NCBI RefSeq assembly: GCF_010378095.1
Contig: NZ_WNJL01000001.1
Span: forward strand, 62,001-126,000
Length of the DNA: 64,000 nt
Direction: 5' to 3'
Source: Acidithiobacillus ferrianus
Lineage (GTDB): Bacteria; Pseudomonadota; Gammaproteobacteria; Acidithiobacillales; Acidithiobacillaceae
Part shown: positions 17,537-27,692 of the stretch, in pieces
Layout: each line of letters begins with the position of its first letter
Position numbering within the stretch: position 1 is the first letter of the stretch
Notes under the pieces: model-generated
Databases searched by the model: none
Seen by the model: the letters and a program-made list of their open reading frames with translations, nothing else
What the model was told of the DNA's origin: nothing
Translations under genes and position numbers: made by a program

Positions 17537-18701
17537 TCTGGAATCCCTCCCGTGTCACCGGCCTGTCTGGGCGCAGCGCCGGGTAGCGCCGGCTCACACC
17601 GAGCACGACGCCCAGCGCCGCGCACAGGAAGACCAGCGCGCTGCCGCCGTAACTGATCAACGGCAAGGCGAAGCCTTTGGTCGGCAGGGCGCCGAGATTG
17701 ACCCCCATGGAAAGCACCGCCTCACCGCCGAACCAGGTGAGGGTGCCGTAGCAGAAGAGGGCGAAAAAAGCGTCACCAGCGGCCGCCGCACGGCGTCCGC
17801 TGCGATAAATCCGCCAGCAGGCCACTCCGTAAAGGGTGGCCAGCGCCCAGACCCCGATCATGCCCAGTTCTTCGCCGATCACCGCGAGGATGAAGTCGGT
17901 ATAGGATTCGGGCAAGTAAAAATATTTCATCACGCCGTCACCCAGACCGACGCCGAAGATGCCACCGCGGCCGAAGGCGATGAGGGATTGCACCAGTTGG
18001 AAGCCCGCACCGTAAGGGTCCGCCCAGGGATTTTGGAAAGCGGTGATACGCGCTAGGCGATAGGGCGCGGATACCGCCAAAACGCTGAGGGCAGTGCCGG
18101 AGACGGCGCCCGCAAGGATCACGAAGCGCATGGGCAGACCGCCGAGAAAGAGCAATACACCGGTGAGCAGCACCACCATGGCGTAAGAGCCAAAATCCGG
18201 TTGCAGCAACAACAGCACACCGAGCAGGCCGAGCACTACGAAAATCGGCCAGAGCCCCTCCTTGAAGCGCCCCAGCAACTCGCCCTTGCGCACGACATAG
18301 CGCGCGAGAAAGAGCAGGAGAGAAAACTTCAGCAGTTCGGAAGGTTGCAGGCGAACGACGAGGAAGTTGATCCAGCGATGAGAACCGTTGACCGAGATCC
18401 CGATCACCGGCACGAAAACGATAACGAGCGCAATCAGTGACACCCCCATCAGCGGAAAGGTGATGCGTTCCCAGAAATCCAGATCCACCCGGCTGAAATA
18501 GTAGAGCACGATGATGGCAAGGAGGACGTAGATACCCTGCCGTTCGGCGAAAAAGAAGGGGTTGCCGGTTTCGTGCTGGGCGATGGGCGCGCTGGCGGAG
18601 TACACCATCACCAAGCCGAAGCCGAGCAGGATCAGGATGATCCACCACAGGACCGTATCCGCGGGCCCATCTTCGGCCAGCCACCAAGCCGGTTTGGTCA
18701 T
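17526..18701 (-). CDS. ftsW: SEDS peptidoglycan glycosyltransferase FtsW
   Basis: 391 aa from MTKPAWWLAEDGP; ATG 18701 overlaps the murD stop (ATGA). About ten transmembrane helices with SEDS landmarks: LGFGLVMVYSAS, the NGSHRWI loop, LQPDFGSYAM and the GLGDGVMKYFYLPESYTDFI periplasmic loop. It polymerises septal lipid II together with FtsI. Position between murD and murG is standard. Confidence 0.96.
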   Translation of the reverse strand: MTKPAWWLAEDGPADTVLWWIILILLGFGLVMVYSASAPIAQHETGNPFFFAERQGIYVLLAIIVLYYFSRVDLDFWERITFPLMGVSLIALVIVFVPVIGISVNGSHRWINFLVVRLQPSELLKFSLLLFLARYVVRKGELLGRFKEGLWPIFVVLGLLGVLLLLQPDFGSYAMVVLLTGVLLFLGGLPMRFVILAGAVSGTALSVLAVSAPYRLARITAFQNPWADPYGAGFQLVQSLIAFGRGGIFGVGLGDGVMKYFYLPESYTDFILAVIGEELGMIGVWALATLYGVACWRIYRSGRRAAAAGDAFFALFCYGTLTWFGGEAVLSMGVNLGALPTKGFALPLISYGGSALVFLCAALGVVLGVSRRYPALRPDRPVTREGFQSGG

Positions 18702-20044
18702 GTTCCCCTCCCCGTCAACATCCCGACGGCCGCGGCGAACTGGCGGCCGCGGTCCTGATAGTCGGTGAACATATCCGTGCTGGCGCAAGCCGGCGAGAGC
18801 AATACCTGGTCGCCCCGGCGGGCCATTCGAGCGGCCGCCTGCACCGCCGCCGCCATGGTCTCGACGGATTGCACCGGTAACACATCCGCGAGCAGCGCGC
18901 CGATCCGCGGACCATCCTTGCCGAGGACGACGGCGGCGCGCTGGCCCTGGCAGACTGCCCGGAGCGGGGTCAAATCCGCGCCCTTGGCATCGCCGCCGAG
19001 AATCAGGACCAACGGGCCCGGCAGGCTGGAGATGGCCTTGAGGGTCGCGCCCGGGTTGGTGCCCTTGGAATCATCGTAATAACCCACGCCATCGATTTCG
19101 GCTACCCGGGCGAGACGATGGGGCAGTCCTGGGAAAGTACGCAATACCTCCTGAATGGCGGCGCGCGGGATCCCCACCGCACGGGCGAGCAGGGCCGCCG
19201 CCAGCGCGTTCTCCTGATGGTGGCCACCGCGCAGTGGCATTTCATCCAGGGCCAGCAGCGGTCCGCTGGCACGGAGGCAGATCCGCTGCTCCGCGACATA
19301 GGCGTCGCTCCCGCCCTCTCTGCCGAAGAACTGCACCAGCACATCTGCGGGCACCTGCGCGGGCAAGGCGGCCGTAAAGGCGTCGTCGGCATTCAGCACC
19401 AGGGTATCCCCCGCGCCCATGGCCCGAAAAATACGCGTTTTGGCGGCGGCATAGGCGACGTAACCACCGTGCCAGTCCAGGTGATCGGGACTCAGGTTGA
19501 GGAAGGCCGCCGCCCGCGGTCGAAAACACTGACAGGCAGCGAGCTGAAAGCTGGAGACCTCCAGTACATAGAGATCCGGTTCAGGGCCGGTGGAAGGCAA
19601 AAGATCGAGGGCGGGGGTGCCGAGATTGCCGCCTACGGCTACCCGTAGCCCGGCAGCCTGAGCCATTGCGCCGACCAGTGTGGTAACGGTGCTTTTGCCA
19701 TTGCTGCCGGTGATGGCGACGATGGGCGCTTGGGCGAGGCGGCCGAAAAGTTCGATGTCCCCGATCATTTCGGTGCCCGCCCGTGCGGCTTGCCGCAAGG
19801 CGGGCAGTGCCGGCGCGAGCCCTGGGCTGAGCAGAATGAGGTCCGCCGCTTCGAACAGATCATCGGGCATCTCGCCGAAATGGAAACTTACCTGAGGATA
19901 ACGATGACGCAGGTCATCGGCATCGGGCAGCCGGCGGGTATCCGCGGCACGACAAACGGCACCCAGGCGCAATGCGGTGTGCAGAAGCGTGCGGCCGGTT
20001 TTACCGAGGCCCGCGATGCATACTTTTTTGCCGTTCAGGTCCAT
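18698..20044 (-). CDS. murD: UDP-MurNAc-L-alanine--D-glutamate ligase MurD
   Basis: 448 aa. N-terminal UDP-binding motif (VCIAGLGKTGRTLL), ATP loop GSNGKST (113-119), SPDHLDWHGG and the C-terminal YDDSKGTNPGATLKAI. It adds D-Glu to UDP-MurNAc-L-Ala. It starts one base after the mraY stop and overlaps ftsW by 4. Confidence 0.96.
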   Translation of the reverse strand: MDLNGKKVCIAGLGKTGRTLLHTALRLGAVCRAADTRRLPDADDLRHRYPQVSFHFGEMPDDLFEAADLILLSPGLAPALPALRQAARAGTEMIGDIELFGRLAQAPIVAITGSNGKSTVTTLVGAMAQAAGLRVAVGGNLGTPALDLLPSTGPEPDLYVLEVSSFQLAACQCFRPRAAAFLNLSPDHLDWHGGYVAYAAAKTRIFRAMGAGDTLVLNADDAFTAALPAQVPADVLVQFFGREGGSDAYVAEQRICLRASGPLLALDEMPLRGGHHQENALAAALLARAVGIPRAAIQEVLRTFPGLPHRLARVAEIDGVGYYDDSKGTNPGATLKAISSLPGPLVLILGGDAKGADLTPLRAVCQGQRAAVVLGKDGPRIGALLADVLPVQSVETMAAAVQAAARMARRGDQVLLSPACASTDMFTDYQDRGRQFAAAVGMLTGRGT

Positions 20045-20045
20045 G

Positions 20046-21128
20046 TCAGCGTATCTTCAGGCTGGAAAGGCCGACGAGAACCAAAATCACGGTGATGATC
20101 CAGAAGCGGACCGCCACCCGGGGTTCCGGCCAGCCTTTTTTCTCAAAATGATGGTGCAAAGGCGCCATGCGAAACACCCGCTTGCCAGTGAGACGGAAGG
20201 AAGTCACCTGGATCATCACGGACAACGTCTCCACCACGAAAACGCCGCCCATGATCACCAGCACCAGTTCTTGGCGAGCGATGATAGCGACGATGGCCAG
20301 AGCGGCGCCCAGCGCCAGAGCGCCGGTATCTCCCATGAAGACTTCGGCGGGGTAGGTGTTGAACCAGAGAAACCCCAGTCCCGCACCCACCAGCGCACCG
20401 CAGAAAATCAGCATTTGTCCGGATCCCGGCACCCACGGCACATCCAGGTAGCGTGCGAAGACGGCATTCCCGGAGACGTAGGCGAATATGCCCAACGCCG
20501 CCGCCACCATAACGGTGGGTACGATAGCCAGTCCATCCAGTCCATCCGTGAGATTGACCGCGTTGGAGGTGCCGACAATCACGAAATAACTGAATAGAAT
20601 GAATCCGATACCCATCGGGATCAGGACGTGTGGCACGAAGGGGAGAATCAGGCTGGTCTCCACGGGTCTGCTGGCGATGCCATAGAGCACGCTCGCCGCG
20701 GCAAAAGCCACCAGCGACTGGAGGCCGTACTTGGTCCGTGCCGACAGGCCCCTGGTGTTTTTACGGCGCAGCTTGCGCCAGTCATCCACAAAGCCGATGG
20801 CGCCGAAGGCCAAGGTGGTGATCACGGCGATCCAGACCAGGGGATTGCCGAGATCCGACCAGATCAAGGTGGTCAGGATCACCACCAGGAGAATCAGGGC
20901 ACCCCCCATGGTCGGCGTGCCTTGCTTGCTGAGATGGGTTTCAGGACCATCATTGCGGATGATCTGACCGATCTTGTATTGGCGCAAGCGAGCGATGAAC
21001 AGCGGCCCGATCAGCAGGGACAGCACCAGCGCTGTCAGGATGGCCAGTACGCCGCGCAGGGTGAGATATTGAAAGACATAGAAGCCGTGATACAACTGGC
21101 CGAGTTGCATGAAGAGGGCGTACAGCAT
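20046..21128 (-). CDS. mraY: Phospho-MurNAc-pentapeptide translocase MraY
   Basis: 360 aa from [19 protein letters not shown] 21128 shares a base with the murF stop (TGATG). Ten-helix membrane enzyme with [17 protein letters not shown] (metal-binding Asp pair) and [11 protein letters not shown], and the C-terminal [13 protein letters not shown] loop. It transfers phospho-MurNAc-pentapeptide to undecaprenyl phosphate to form lipid I. Confidence 0.97.
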   Translation of the reverse strand: MLYALFMQLGQLYHGFYVFQYLTLRGVLAILTALVLSLLIGPLFIARLRQYKIGQIIRNDGPETHLSKQGTPTMGGALILLVVILTTLIWSDLGNPLVWIAVITTLAFGAIGFVDDWRKLRRKNTRGLSARTKYGLQSLVAFAAASVLYGIASRPVETSLILPFVPHVLIPMGIGFILFSYFVIVGTSNAVNLTDGLDGLAIVPTVMVAAALGIFAYVSGNAVFARYLDVPWVPGSGQMLIFCGALVGAGLGFLWFNTYPAEVFMGDTGALALGAALAIVAIIARQELVLVIMGGVFVVETLSVMIQVTSFRLTGKRVFRMAPLHHHFEKKGWPEPRVAVRFWIITVILVLVGLSSLKIR

Positions 21129-22477
21129 CAGGCGTCTCCCACAGTGAGCGCCTGGACGACACGCTCCATGTGCGCGGCGCGGGAGCCTTTGACCAGCACG
21201 ACCGTTTCCCCGTCGAGTTGGCGCTGGACGGCGGCGAGCAGTGCGGGAAGTTCGGAGAACGCCTCGGCCCTGAGGCCGAAGGCGTCCACGGCTTCCGCGG
21301 CCAAGACGCCCAGGGCGTATATGCGTTCTATGCCCAATTGCCGCGCCAGGGTTCCAGCCTGCCGATGGTACAATGCTGCTTCGGGACCCAGTTCGCCCAT
21401 GTCGCCGAGTATCAGAATGCGTTGGCCATGTTGCCCGGCCAGTACCCGCAGGGCGGCTTCCAGGGAAGCCGGGTTGGCGTTGTAAGTGTCGTCGAGCAGG
21501 CGGCTGCCGTGCAGCCCGGCGCGCCACTGCAAACGTCCGGGGATCGCCTTCAGTCCTGCCACGGCCCGCTGGATCTGGGCGATGGGGATATCGAGGGACA
21601 GTGCCGCTGTGCTGGCGGCGAGGACATTGGCGCCGTTATGTTGACCGGGCAAGGGGATTTCCAGGGTGAACTCCCCCTGCGGCGCACGCACTTCCATCAC
21701 TCCGCCGTGTTCGTGACCCCGCCAGTGTCCGCGTACCCGTGTCGGACGATGCTGTAAACTGAAGCGCCAGACCTCGCCCGGCGCCAACTCCGCCCAGAAA
21801 TCGGCGAAGGGATCATCCCCGTTGAGGATCGTGATGCCGCGATGGTCCAGGCCGGAGAGGATCTCGCCCTTGGCGGCCGCCACCGCGGCAAGGGTTCCCA
21901 GACCTTCCAGGTGCGCCGGGGCCGCGTTGTTGATCAGGGCCAGGGTGGGTCGCGCCATTCCGCTGAGGAGGGTCAGTTCGCCGGGGTGGTTCATGCCCAT
22001 TTCCAGTACCGCATACCGGTGTTCCACCCCGAGCCGGGCCAGGGTCAGCGGCACGCCGATCTGGTTGTTCTGGTTCCCGCGGGTGGCCAGTACCGAACCC
22101 GACTCGTTGAGAATGGCGGTGAGCACTTCCTTTACGGTGGTCTTACCGCACGAGCCGGTGATCGTCAGCAGCGGCAGGCTGAAGCGCTGCCGCCACCGGG
22201 CGGCCAGGGCCTGCAATGCGGCGAGGGTGTCCTCCACCAGCACACCTGGCGCGGCCACGGGGCGCCCGACCAGTACAGCCCCGGCATGATGCGCGATGGC
22301 CTCGGGCACGAAGTCCTCCCCTTGGAAGCGGGCGCCGCGCAGGCCCACGAAGAGTTGTCCGAGCATCGGCTGACGGCTGTCCGTGGCGATCCCCTGGATG
22401 ACCGTCGCGGCATCGCTACCCGGCAGGAGTGTCCCTTGGGTGATCTGGGCGATTTCCGCGAGGGTATGGCGAATCAT
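21128..22477 (-). CDS. murF: UDP-MurNAc-tripeptide--D-Ala-D-Ala ligase MurF
   Basis: 449 aa from [19 protein letters not shown] loop GSCGKTT (Cys where many MurF have Asn), [14 protein letters not shown] and the C-terminal [15 protein letters not shown] are typical. It adds the D-Ala-D-Ala dipeptide made by Ddl. It overlaps murE by 4 bases. The open frame upstream of 22477 overlaps murE and is not MurF-like. Confidence 0.95.
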   Translation of the reverse strand: MIRHTLAEIAQITQGTLLPGSDAATVIQGIATDSRQPMLGQLFVGLRGARFQGEDFVPEAIAHHAGAVLVGRPVAAPGVLVEDTLAALQALAARWRQRFSLPLLTITGSCGKTTVKEVLTAILNESGSVLATRGNQNNQIGVPLTLARLGVEHRYAVLEMGMNHPGELTLLSGMARPTLALINNAAPAHLEGLGTLAAVAAAKGEILSGLDHRGITILNGDDPFADFWAELAPGEVWRFSLQHRPTRVRGHWRGHEHGGVMEVRAPQGEFTLEIPLPGQHNGANVLAASTAALSLDIPIAQIQRAVAGLKAIPGRLQWRAGLHGSRLLDDTYNANPASLEAALRVLAGQHGQRILILGDMGELGPEAALYHRQAGTLARQLGIERIYALGVLAAEAVDAFGLRAEAFSELPALLAAVQRQLDGETVVLVKGSRAAHMERVVQALTVGDA

Positions 22478-23922
22478 GAGCGTAGTATCTCCGCCGCGAC
22501 GGCACTGTCCTGAAAGGGCAAACACTGTCCCTGTATCTCCTGGACGCGCTCGTGTCCTTTGCCAGCGATAAGCACCCAATCTTTTGCGCCCGCCGCCAGG
22601 ATGGCCCTACGGATGGCGGTTGCGCGATCATGAATGACGGTGCTCCGTTCCGCGTGCCGCATGCCGCTGCGGATGTCGGCGATGATGATCTCCGGGGCTT
22701 CACTGCGCGGGTTGTCATCGGTGAGAATGACCTGGTCGGCGAGACACTCGGCGATGCGCCCCATTTCCGGACGTTTGCCCCGATCCCGATCACCGCCGCA
22801 ACCAAAGACAACGGTCACCGTGCCCTTGGCTACCGCACGCAGGTCGGTGAGCACCCGCGCCAGCGCGTCGGGGGTGTGGGCATAGTCGATCATGACCTGG
22901 GCCTTGCCAGGGACCGGCGCCAGGCGCTGGTAGCGGCCCTCCGGCAGGTCGAGTCCGGCGATGGCGGCATCGCTGACCGGCCAGCCCATACCCTCCACGG
23001 TGGCTAGCGCCGCCAGCATATTCTGGATATTGCCGTGGCCGATGAGGGGGCTGCGCAGACGGCGTGGACCCGCGGGGGTGTGCAGATCGAGCAGGGTGCC
23101 GCTGGCGCCGGGATGGATCTCGATGGGGCGATAATCCCCCTGGCGCATCCCGAAGCTCAGGGGCCGGACCGTCGGCGCCACGGCGGCGGCGATCTGCCCG
23201 GCGAAGGCATCGTCATGGTTCCAAACCGCAAGTTGCAGTCCCGGTGTCTGGAACAGGATGGCCTTGGCGGCGCCATAGCGCGCCATGTCGCCGTGGAAAT
23301 CCAGATGATCCCGGCTGAGATTGGTGAAGACGGCGGCGGCAAAAGGCACCGCCGCGACACGGCCCAGCGTAAGGGCGTGGGAAGAAACCTCCAGGATAAT
23401 GACGGTGGCGCCCTGATCGCGCAGGGTGGCCAGCGTCCGCCACAGGGGGACGGGATCCGGGGTGGTGTTGGGGTGAGCGACGAGAGCGTCCACGGGACCG
23501 TGACCCAGGGTGCCGATGATCATGGCGGGTTGTGGCGCCAGTTTGGCGATGAGGTGGGCGACGCTGCTCTTGCCATTGGTGCCGGTGATACCAATGAGCA
23601 TCGGTGCCCGGCCGGCATCCCATTGGTACCAGCGACGTAGGGCGGCCCCCAGGTGGTCTCGCGCCCGCGGACTCTGCCAGACGGGATGGCCGTCCTCTGT
23701 GCGGGTGGTCTCCGCATCGCCTTCCACCAGGGCGGCGACCGCGCCCCCCGCCCAGGCCTCTGCCAGGAAACGGCGACCGTCGCCGTGTGCGGTGTCCAGG
23801 CCGACATACAGCATGCCCGGTTGCAAGCGGCGGGTATCGGTTTCGATCCCCTGCGCGGTAATCCCGCGCAGGGGTGCCGGGATGTCGGGCAGCAGGGTGG
23901 CGAGGATCTCAGTGCGCGGCAT
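22474..23922 (-). CDS. murE: UDP-MurNAc-L-Ala-D-Glu--meso-diaminopimelate ligase MurE
   Basis: 482 aa from MPRTEILATLLPD. ATP loop GTNGKSS (114-120) and the DNPRSEAPE motif, whose DNPR form marks meso-diaminopimelate rather than lysine specificity, as expected in a Gram-negative. It adds the third stem residue. The start lies inside the ftsI 3' end (14-base overlap); the open frame upstream is ftsI shadow. Confidence 0.96.
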   Translation of the reverse strand: MPRTEILATLLPDIPAPLRGITAQGIETDTRRLQPGMLYVGLDTAHGDGRRFLAEAWAGGAVAALVEGDAETTRTEDGHPVWQSPRARDHLGAALRRWYQWDAGRAPMLIGITGTNGKSSVAHLIAKLAPQPAMIIGTLGHGPVDALVAHPNTTPDPVPLWRTLATLRDQGATVIILEVSSHALTLGRVAAVPFAAAVFTNLSRDHLDFHGDMARYGAAKAILFQTPGLQLAVWNHDDAFAGQIAAAVAPTVRPLSFGMRQGDYRPIEIHPGASGTLLDLHTPAGPRRLRSPLIGHGNIQNMLAALATVEGMGWPVSDAAIAGLDLPEGRYQRLAPVPGKAQVMIDYAHTPDALARVLTDLRAVAKGTVTVVFGCGGDRDRGKRPEMGRIAECLADQVILTDDNPRSEAPEIIIADIRSGMRHAERSTVIHDRATAIRRAILAAGAKDWVLIAGKGHERVQEIQGQCLPFQDSAVAAEILRS

Positions 23923-25693
23923 CGCCCGCCCCTTCGGCCCAACGCCGTTCCTGGTCCGCCGTGAGGTGTTCGGCGGTGGTTGCCGTCCAGGTTTGAGCAC
24001 TGGTGTCCGGTTGCACACCCATCCGATGCAGGGCAGCGCTCATGGTCACCCGGAATACGGGAGCGGCGACCACACCGCCATAACGCCAGCCTTGCGTCGG
24101 CTCGCGCACGACCACGGCCATGACCAGTTGCGGGTCTTTGGCAGGCGCGAAACCGACGAAAGTGGTATTGACCTGGTGCTTGCGGAACCCGCCCTTGCCA
24201 TTCGCCATGATGGATGTGCCAGTTTTACCCGCTACCGTATAGCCGGGTATGGCGGCGAGAAAACCCGTTCCGCCACGGCGGGTCACTCCAGTGAGCCAGT
24301 CGCGCAACCGCGCGGCGGTCGCGGCGGGCATGATCCGCTGACTATGCAGGGGGGTGCCGCTATCCCTGCGCAGCAGGGTAGGTTGGACATAAATGCCATT
24401 ATTGGCGATGGCGGCGTACGCTGCGGCGAGCTGCAACGGCGTGACGGATAAACCATAACCGTAGGCCATGGCCGCGCGGCGGGCCACATCCCATCCTTGC
24501 CAACCAGGGACGGCGCCACCGGTTTCTCCTGGCAGACCCAGCCCGCTCACCTGTCCGAAGCCTACGCTGCGCAGCATCTGGTAGAGGTCGGCGGGAGGCG
24601 TTCGCAGGGAAATCTTGGCGGCGCCAATGTTGCTGGAGTACTTGAGTACCTGGGCAAGGTCGAGGATGTCGTGACGAACATCGTCCCGAATGCAATAGTG
24701 CGCCACCCGAAAGCAGTTCGTGTTTACGTTGAAAGTGGTATCGGGCCGGATGCTGCCATCATCCAGGGCGGCCGCAATGGTGAAGGGTTTCATGACCGAG
24801 CCCGGCTCGAAGGTATCGGCCACGGCGCGATTGTTATAGAGGCCGGGTCGATAATCCGCGCGATCATTGGGGTTGAAAGAGGGATAGCTGACCATGGCGA
24901 GGATTTCGCCGGTACGCGCATTCATGAGGACCGCCGCTCCCGAGCGGGCCTGAAAACGCTGCACAGCGGAGGCCAGGGCGGTATAGGCCACATACTGAAT
25001 GTTGCGGTCGATACTGAGGGTCAGGGTCCGGCCAGCCTGCGCCGGTCTGGCGGCGCCCAAAAGAGCCAGTGGATGTCCGAGATTGTCGCGCAGACCGGTC
25101 TCTTCTCCCGCTTTCCCCTGCAGCCAGGCGTTATAGGCCAGTTCAAGACCTTCGATCCCGCGCCCATCCACATTGGTGAAACCGAGTAATGGCGCGGCGA
25201 TGCTGCCGGATGGGTAGTAGCGCCGGTCTTCATGGAGGCTGTACAGGCCGGGTACGTGCAGGGCGAGAACGGCGGCGGCGCGTTCCGGCGCGCGCTGGCG
25301 GGCAAGGAAGGCGAATTGGCTGCCACCGCCACGCACCCGTGCCGCGAGGGTGGCCGCGCTGATACCGAGGGCGGTCGCGATCTGCGCCCAGCGTGCCTGT
25401 TGCGCATCGAATAGGCGCGGGTCCACCCACAGGGTCTGCACGGGGACGGACAAGGCCAGCGCCTTCCCGGAACGATCCAGAATGGGACCACGCTGAGCCG
25501 GCAATGCAAAGTGGCGCAAGTATCGTAGTGCGCCCTGATCCCGCAGAAATGGGCCGCGTTCCACCTGTGCGCGCCAGGCTTGCGCCATCATTACCACCAA
25601 ACCCAGCGTGACCACCGCCCACAATGCCGTAGCCCGCCACGCGGGGAGCGGGACAGGGGACGGGGCGCGAAATTTTGCACGGGGTTGGGTCAT
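23909..25693 (-). CDS. ftsI: Division-specific peptidoglycan transpeptidase FtsI (PBP3)
   Basis: 594 aa. One transmembrane helix (about 21-39), a PBP dimerisation domain starting at RGPILDRSGKALA, then the transpeptidase domain: SVMK (299-302, nucleophile Ser299), SSN (353-355) and KTGT (490-493). It crosslinks septal peptidoglycan with FtsW. The start overlaps the ftsL stop by 4 bases (ATGA). Confidence 0.97.
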   Translation of the reverse strand: MTQPRAKFRAPSPVPLPAWRATALWAVVTLGLVVMMAQAWRAQVERGPFLRDQGALRYLRHFALPAQRGPILDRSGKALALSVPVQTLWVDPRLFDAQQARWAQIATALGISAATLAARVRGGGSQFAFLARQRAPERAAAVLALHVPGLYSLHEDRRYYPSGSIAAPLLGFTNVDGRGIEGLELAYNAWLQGKAGEETGLRDNLGHPLALLGAARPAQAGRTLTLSIDRNIQYVAYTALASAVQRFQARSGAAVLMNARTGEILAMVSYPSFNPNDRADYRPGLYNNRAVADTFEPGSVMKPFTIAAALDDGSIRPDTTFNVNTNCFRVAHYCIRDDVRHDILDLAQVLKYSSNIGAAKISLRTPPADLYQMLRSVGFGQVSGLGLPGETGGAVPGWQGWDVARRAAMAYGYGLSVTPLQLAAAYAAIANNGIYVQPTLLRRDSGTPLHSQRIMPAATAARLRDWLTGVTRRGGTGFLAAIPGYTVAGKTGTSIMANGKGGFRKHQVNTTFVGFAPAKDPQLVMAVVVREPTQGWRYGGVVAAPVFRVTMSAALHRMGVQPDTSAQTWTATTAEHLTADQERRWAEGAGDAAH

Positions 25694-25953
25694 GGCGTCT
25701 TGACCATGACGATCTGATCGTTCTTGGGCGCTTCCAGCCCTAACTTCTGGCGCGCTATATCCCCGACCCGGGCATTGGAGGCGAGGGTGGCCTGTTCCAG
25801 TTGGAGCTGACCCCAGCGATTGTCGAGGGCAAAATGCTTGGCTTGGGCCTCCTGCAAGGCAATGAACTGGCCGCGCGTATTTTCCCGGGCGGCAACGATG
25901 CCGAGCAAGGTGGCGGTAATGAGCAGAGCGAGAAGGATGGTGCTACGCCGCAT
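25690..25953 (-). CDS. ftsL: Cell division protein FtsL
   Basis: 87 aa bitopic protein: very short cytoplasmic tail, one transmembrane helix (about 4-21), then a heptad-rich periplasmic coiled coil (about 25-65). FtsL forms a complex with FtsB and FtsQ. Sequence conservation in this family is low, so the call rests on length, topology and its fixed place between rsmH and ftsI. It overlaps both neighbours. Confidence 0.9.
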   Translation of the reverse strand: MRRSTILLALLITATLLGIVAARENTRGQFIALQEAQAKHFALDNRWGQLQLEQATLASNARVGDIARQKLGLEAPKNDQIVMVKTP

Positions 25954-26908
25954 GACGAGGGCTCCTTTCGGCGACCCGCAACACGGCGGAGCGGGAACGG
26001 GGGTTGGCGCGGATCTCCTGTGGGCTTGCCCGCAGCGCTTTGCCTACGGGCTGCCAGGGCAGGGGCGGGAGTTCGTTGGCGCGCAGAGGCACATCGACGC
26101 TGACGCGATAATCGTCGGCGCGGAAAAAGCGTTTTACCAGCCGATCCTCGAGGGAGTGGAAGCTGATCACGGCCAGTCTGCCGCCTGCGCGCAGGGCGTG
26201 CATCGCTTGGGGCAGAAAAGCGTTCAGTTCTTCCAGTTCGTGGTTGATGAAAATGCGAATCCCCTGAAAGCTGCGCGTGGCCGGATGCTGTCCGGCTTCT
26301 TGACGGGGGAGTGTCCGGGCGATCAACTCCGCGAGCTGCAGGGTGCGGGTAATCGGAGCTTGTTCGCGGGCACGCAGAATGGCGCGGGCGATGGGGCGGG
26401 CGAAACGTTCCTCGCCATATTCCCGTAACACCTGGGCGATTTCCCTTTCGGGTGCCGCTGCCAGCCAGTCCGCCGCGCTCACGCCGGCCTCCGGGTCCAT
26501 GCGCATGTCGAGGGGTCCGTCGCGCAAGAAGCTGAAACCGCGCACCGCCTCATCCAGTTGGGGTGAAGAGACGCCAAGGTCGGCGAGGACGGCGTCCACG
26601 GCGTTCCAACCCAGCGTACCGAGGACATTGGCCAATGCACTGAAGCGCGCCTGGCGGACGCGGACGCGGGGGTCTTGCGCAAAACGGGCGCGGAGCGCGG
26701 CAATGGCGGTAGGGTCGCGATCCAGCACGAGTAAGGCATCTGCCGCGCCCAGTTCCGCCAGCAAGGCCGCGCTGTGGCCACCACGTCCGCCTGTCGCATC
26801 CACACAGCGGACCGCGGCGCCGGTTTGTAGCGCCGGGCGCAGAACGGCCATGGTTTCTGCCAGAAGAACCGCAATGTGCGCTGTACTTGGCTCATGTGCA
26901 CCTCTCAC
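25943..26908 (-). CDS. rsmH: 16S rRNA (cytosine-1402-N4)-methyltransferase RsmH
   Basis: 321 aa. HIAVLLAETM near the N-terminus, DATGGRGGHSAALL (SAM motif I), VLADLGVSSPQLDEAVRGFSF and ISFHSLEDRLVKRFFR are family hallmarks. It methylates N4 of C1402 in the ribosomal P site. It begins at GTG 26908, overlapping the mraZ stop (GTGA). Also known as MraW. Confidence 0.96.
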   Translation of the reverse strand: MRGAHEPSTAHIAVLLAETMAVLRPALQTGAAVRCVDATGGRGGHSAALLAELGAADALLVLDRDPTAIAALRARFAQDPRVRVRQARFSALANVLGTLGWNAVDAVLADLGVSSPQLDEAVRGFSFLRDGPLDMRMDPEAGVSAADWLAAAPEREIAQVLREYGEERFARPIARAILRAREQAPITRTLQLAELIARTLPRQEAGQHPATRSFQGIRIFINHELEELNAFLPQAMHALRAGGRLAVISFHSLEDRLVKRFFRADDYRVSVDVPLRANELPPLPWQPVGKALRASPQEIRANPRSRSAVLRVAERSPRHAA

Positions 26909-27360
26909 AGGACCAGATCATCCAGGCTCGCGAAATCGTCCGCATTGGCCAGCCAATTTTCCTGGCAGGTATCCCAGCGGGTGGCATCCCAGATTTCAAA
27001 TTTTTCGATCTGACCGACCAGTATCAGTTCCTTGTCCAATCCCGCAAATTTGCGCAGGTTGGGAGACAAGAGGATGCGGGCCTGGGCGTCCAACCGCAAT
27101 TCTTCCGACTGGCCGACAAACAGCCGCTGAAACCGGCGAGCCGTGGGATTGTTACTGGGAAGTTCGGCGATACGGTGTTCCACTTTTTCCCAAGTGGGCA
27201 GAGGGTAGGCGACCAGGCAGCGTTCACCTTCCTGGCTCTGAACGTCGATGGTGACCACCAGTTGTCCGTCGCAGTGGGCACTCAGCCAGTCGCGGAATCG
27301 CGCCGGGACGTTCATGCGTCCTTTGCTATCCAGGCTGTGCCGATGGGTTCCCCTAAACAT
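26905..27360 (-). CDS. mraZ: Transcriptional regulator MraZ
   Basis: 151 aa from MFRGTHRHSLDSKGRMNVPARFR, with the paired AbrB-like swapped-hairpin halves, each containing a D-x(2)-(G/A)-R motif (DSKGR, DAQAR). MraZ rings bind repeated GTGGG boxes and repress the dcw cluster. GGAGGG sits 10 bases before the ATG. The direct-repeat operator lies immediately upstream, so autoregulation is expected. Confidence 0.96.
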   Translation of the reverse strand: MFRGTHRHSLDSKGRMNVPARFRDWLSAHCDGQLVVTIDVQSQEGERCLVAYPLPTWEKVEHRIAELPSNNPTARRFQRLFVGQSEELRLDAQARILLSPNLRKFAGLDKELILVGQIEKFEIWDATRWDTCQENWLANADDFASLDDLVL

Positions 27361-27383
27361 GCCTGCGCATCCCTCCAAAATCT

Positions 27384-27408
27384 TCCACTTTGCCCCACTT
27401 CTCCCCAC
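27384..27408 (-). promoter_or_regulatory. MraZ operator (three 10-bp-spaced repeats)
   Basis: Reading the minus strand: GTGGG, 5 bases, GTGGG, 5 bases, GTGGA (plus-strand positions 27404-27408, 27394-27398, 27384-27388). This is the spacing established for MraZ binding boxes upstream of mraZ in other bacteria. It lies 23-48 bases upstream of the mraZ ATG, close to the expected transcription start. Confidence 0.85.
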
Positions 27409-27417
27409 AATTTGAAG

Positions 27418-27444
27418 GTTAAAGGGAAGCGGGCCTGCTGTCAA
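27418..27444 (-). promoter_or_regulatory. Candidate promoter of the dcw cluster
   Basis: A perfect -35 TTGACA (minus strand, 27444-27439), 15-base spacer and a weak -10 TTTAAC (27423-27418), placing the start site at or just before the MraZ repeats. The short spacer makes it suboptimal; a weaker -10 further down is possible. Confidence 0.4.
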
Positions 27445-27690
27445 GGAGAAAAAACGAATAATTACGGCATGTTAGATCATGTTTATGAAGAGTAAATAAA
27501 ATACTTGAAGGGTTATTCGCAATCACCTAATTATATGATGGAAAATAGAATACCGTAAAAAGCTTCGAGAAATGGAGGGGTGATGGGCGACGCCGACGAT
27601 TTTTTCATCTGATTGATTTTTATTGATGTTGATCGGCGCTCAAGCGACGGTGGCCGAGATTGGCCCGAAGTCGTGGGGCAAAGCGTACAG
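27445..27690. other. AT-rich gene-free spacer between mraZ promoter and rnpB
   Basis: With the mraZ upstream elements this makes about 330 bases without a gene. The part near 27445-27560 is clearly richer in A/T than the surrounding window. No coding frame or family match was seen. It must hold the 3' end of the rnpB transcript, but I could not identify a convincing terminator hairpin. Confidence 0.5.
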
Positions 27691-27692
27691 AG

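Noticed and set aside
27580..27612. Possible terminator near a T-run at the rnpB 3' side
   Set aside because: The T-run is on the plus strand, wrong for rnpB, and the adjacent stem is only about 4 bp.
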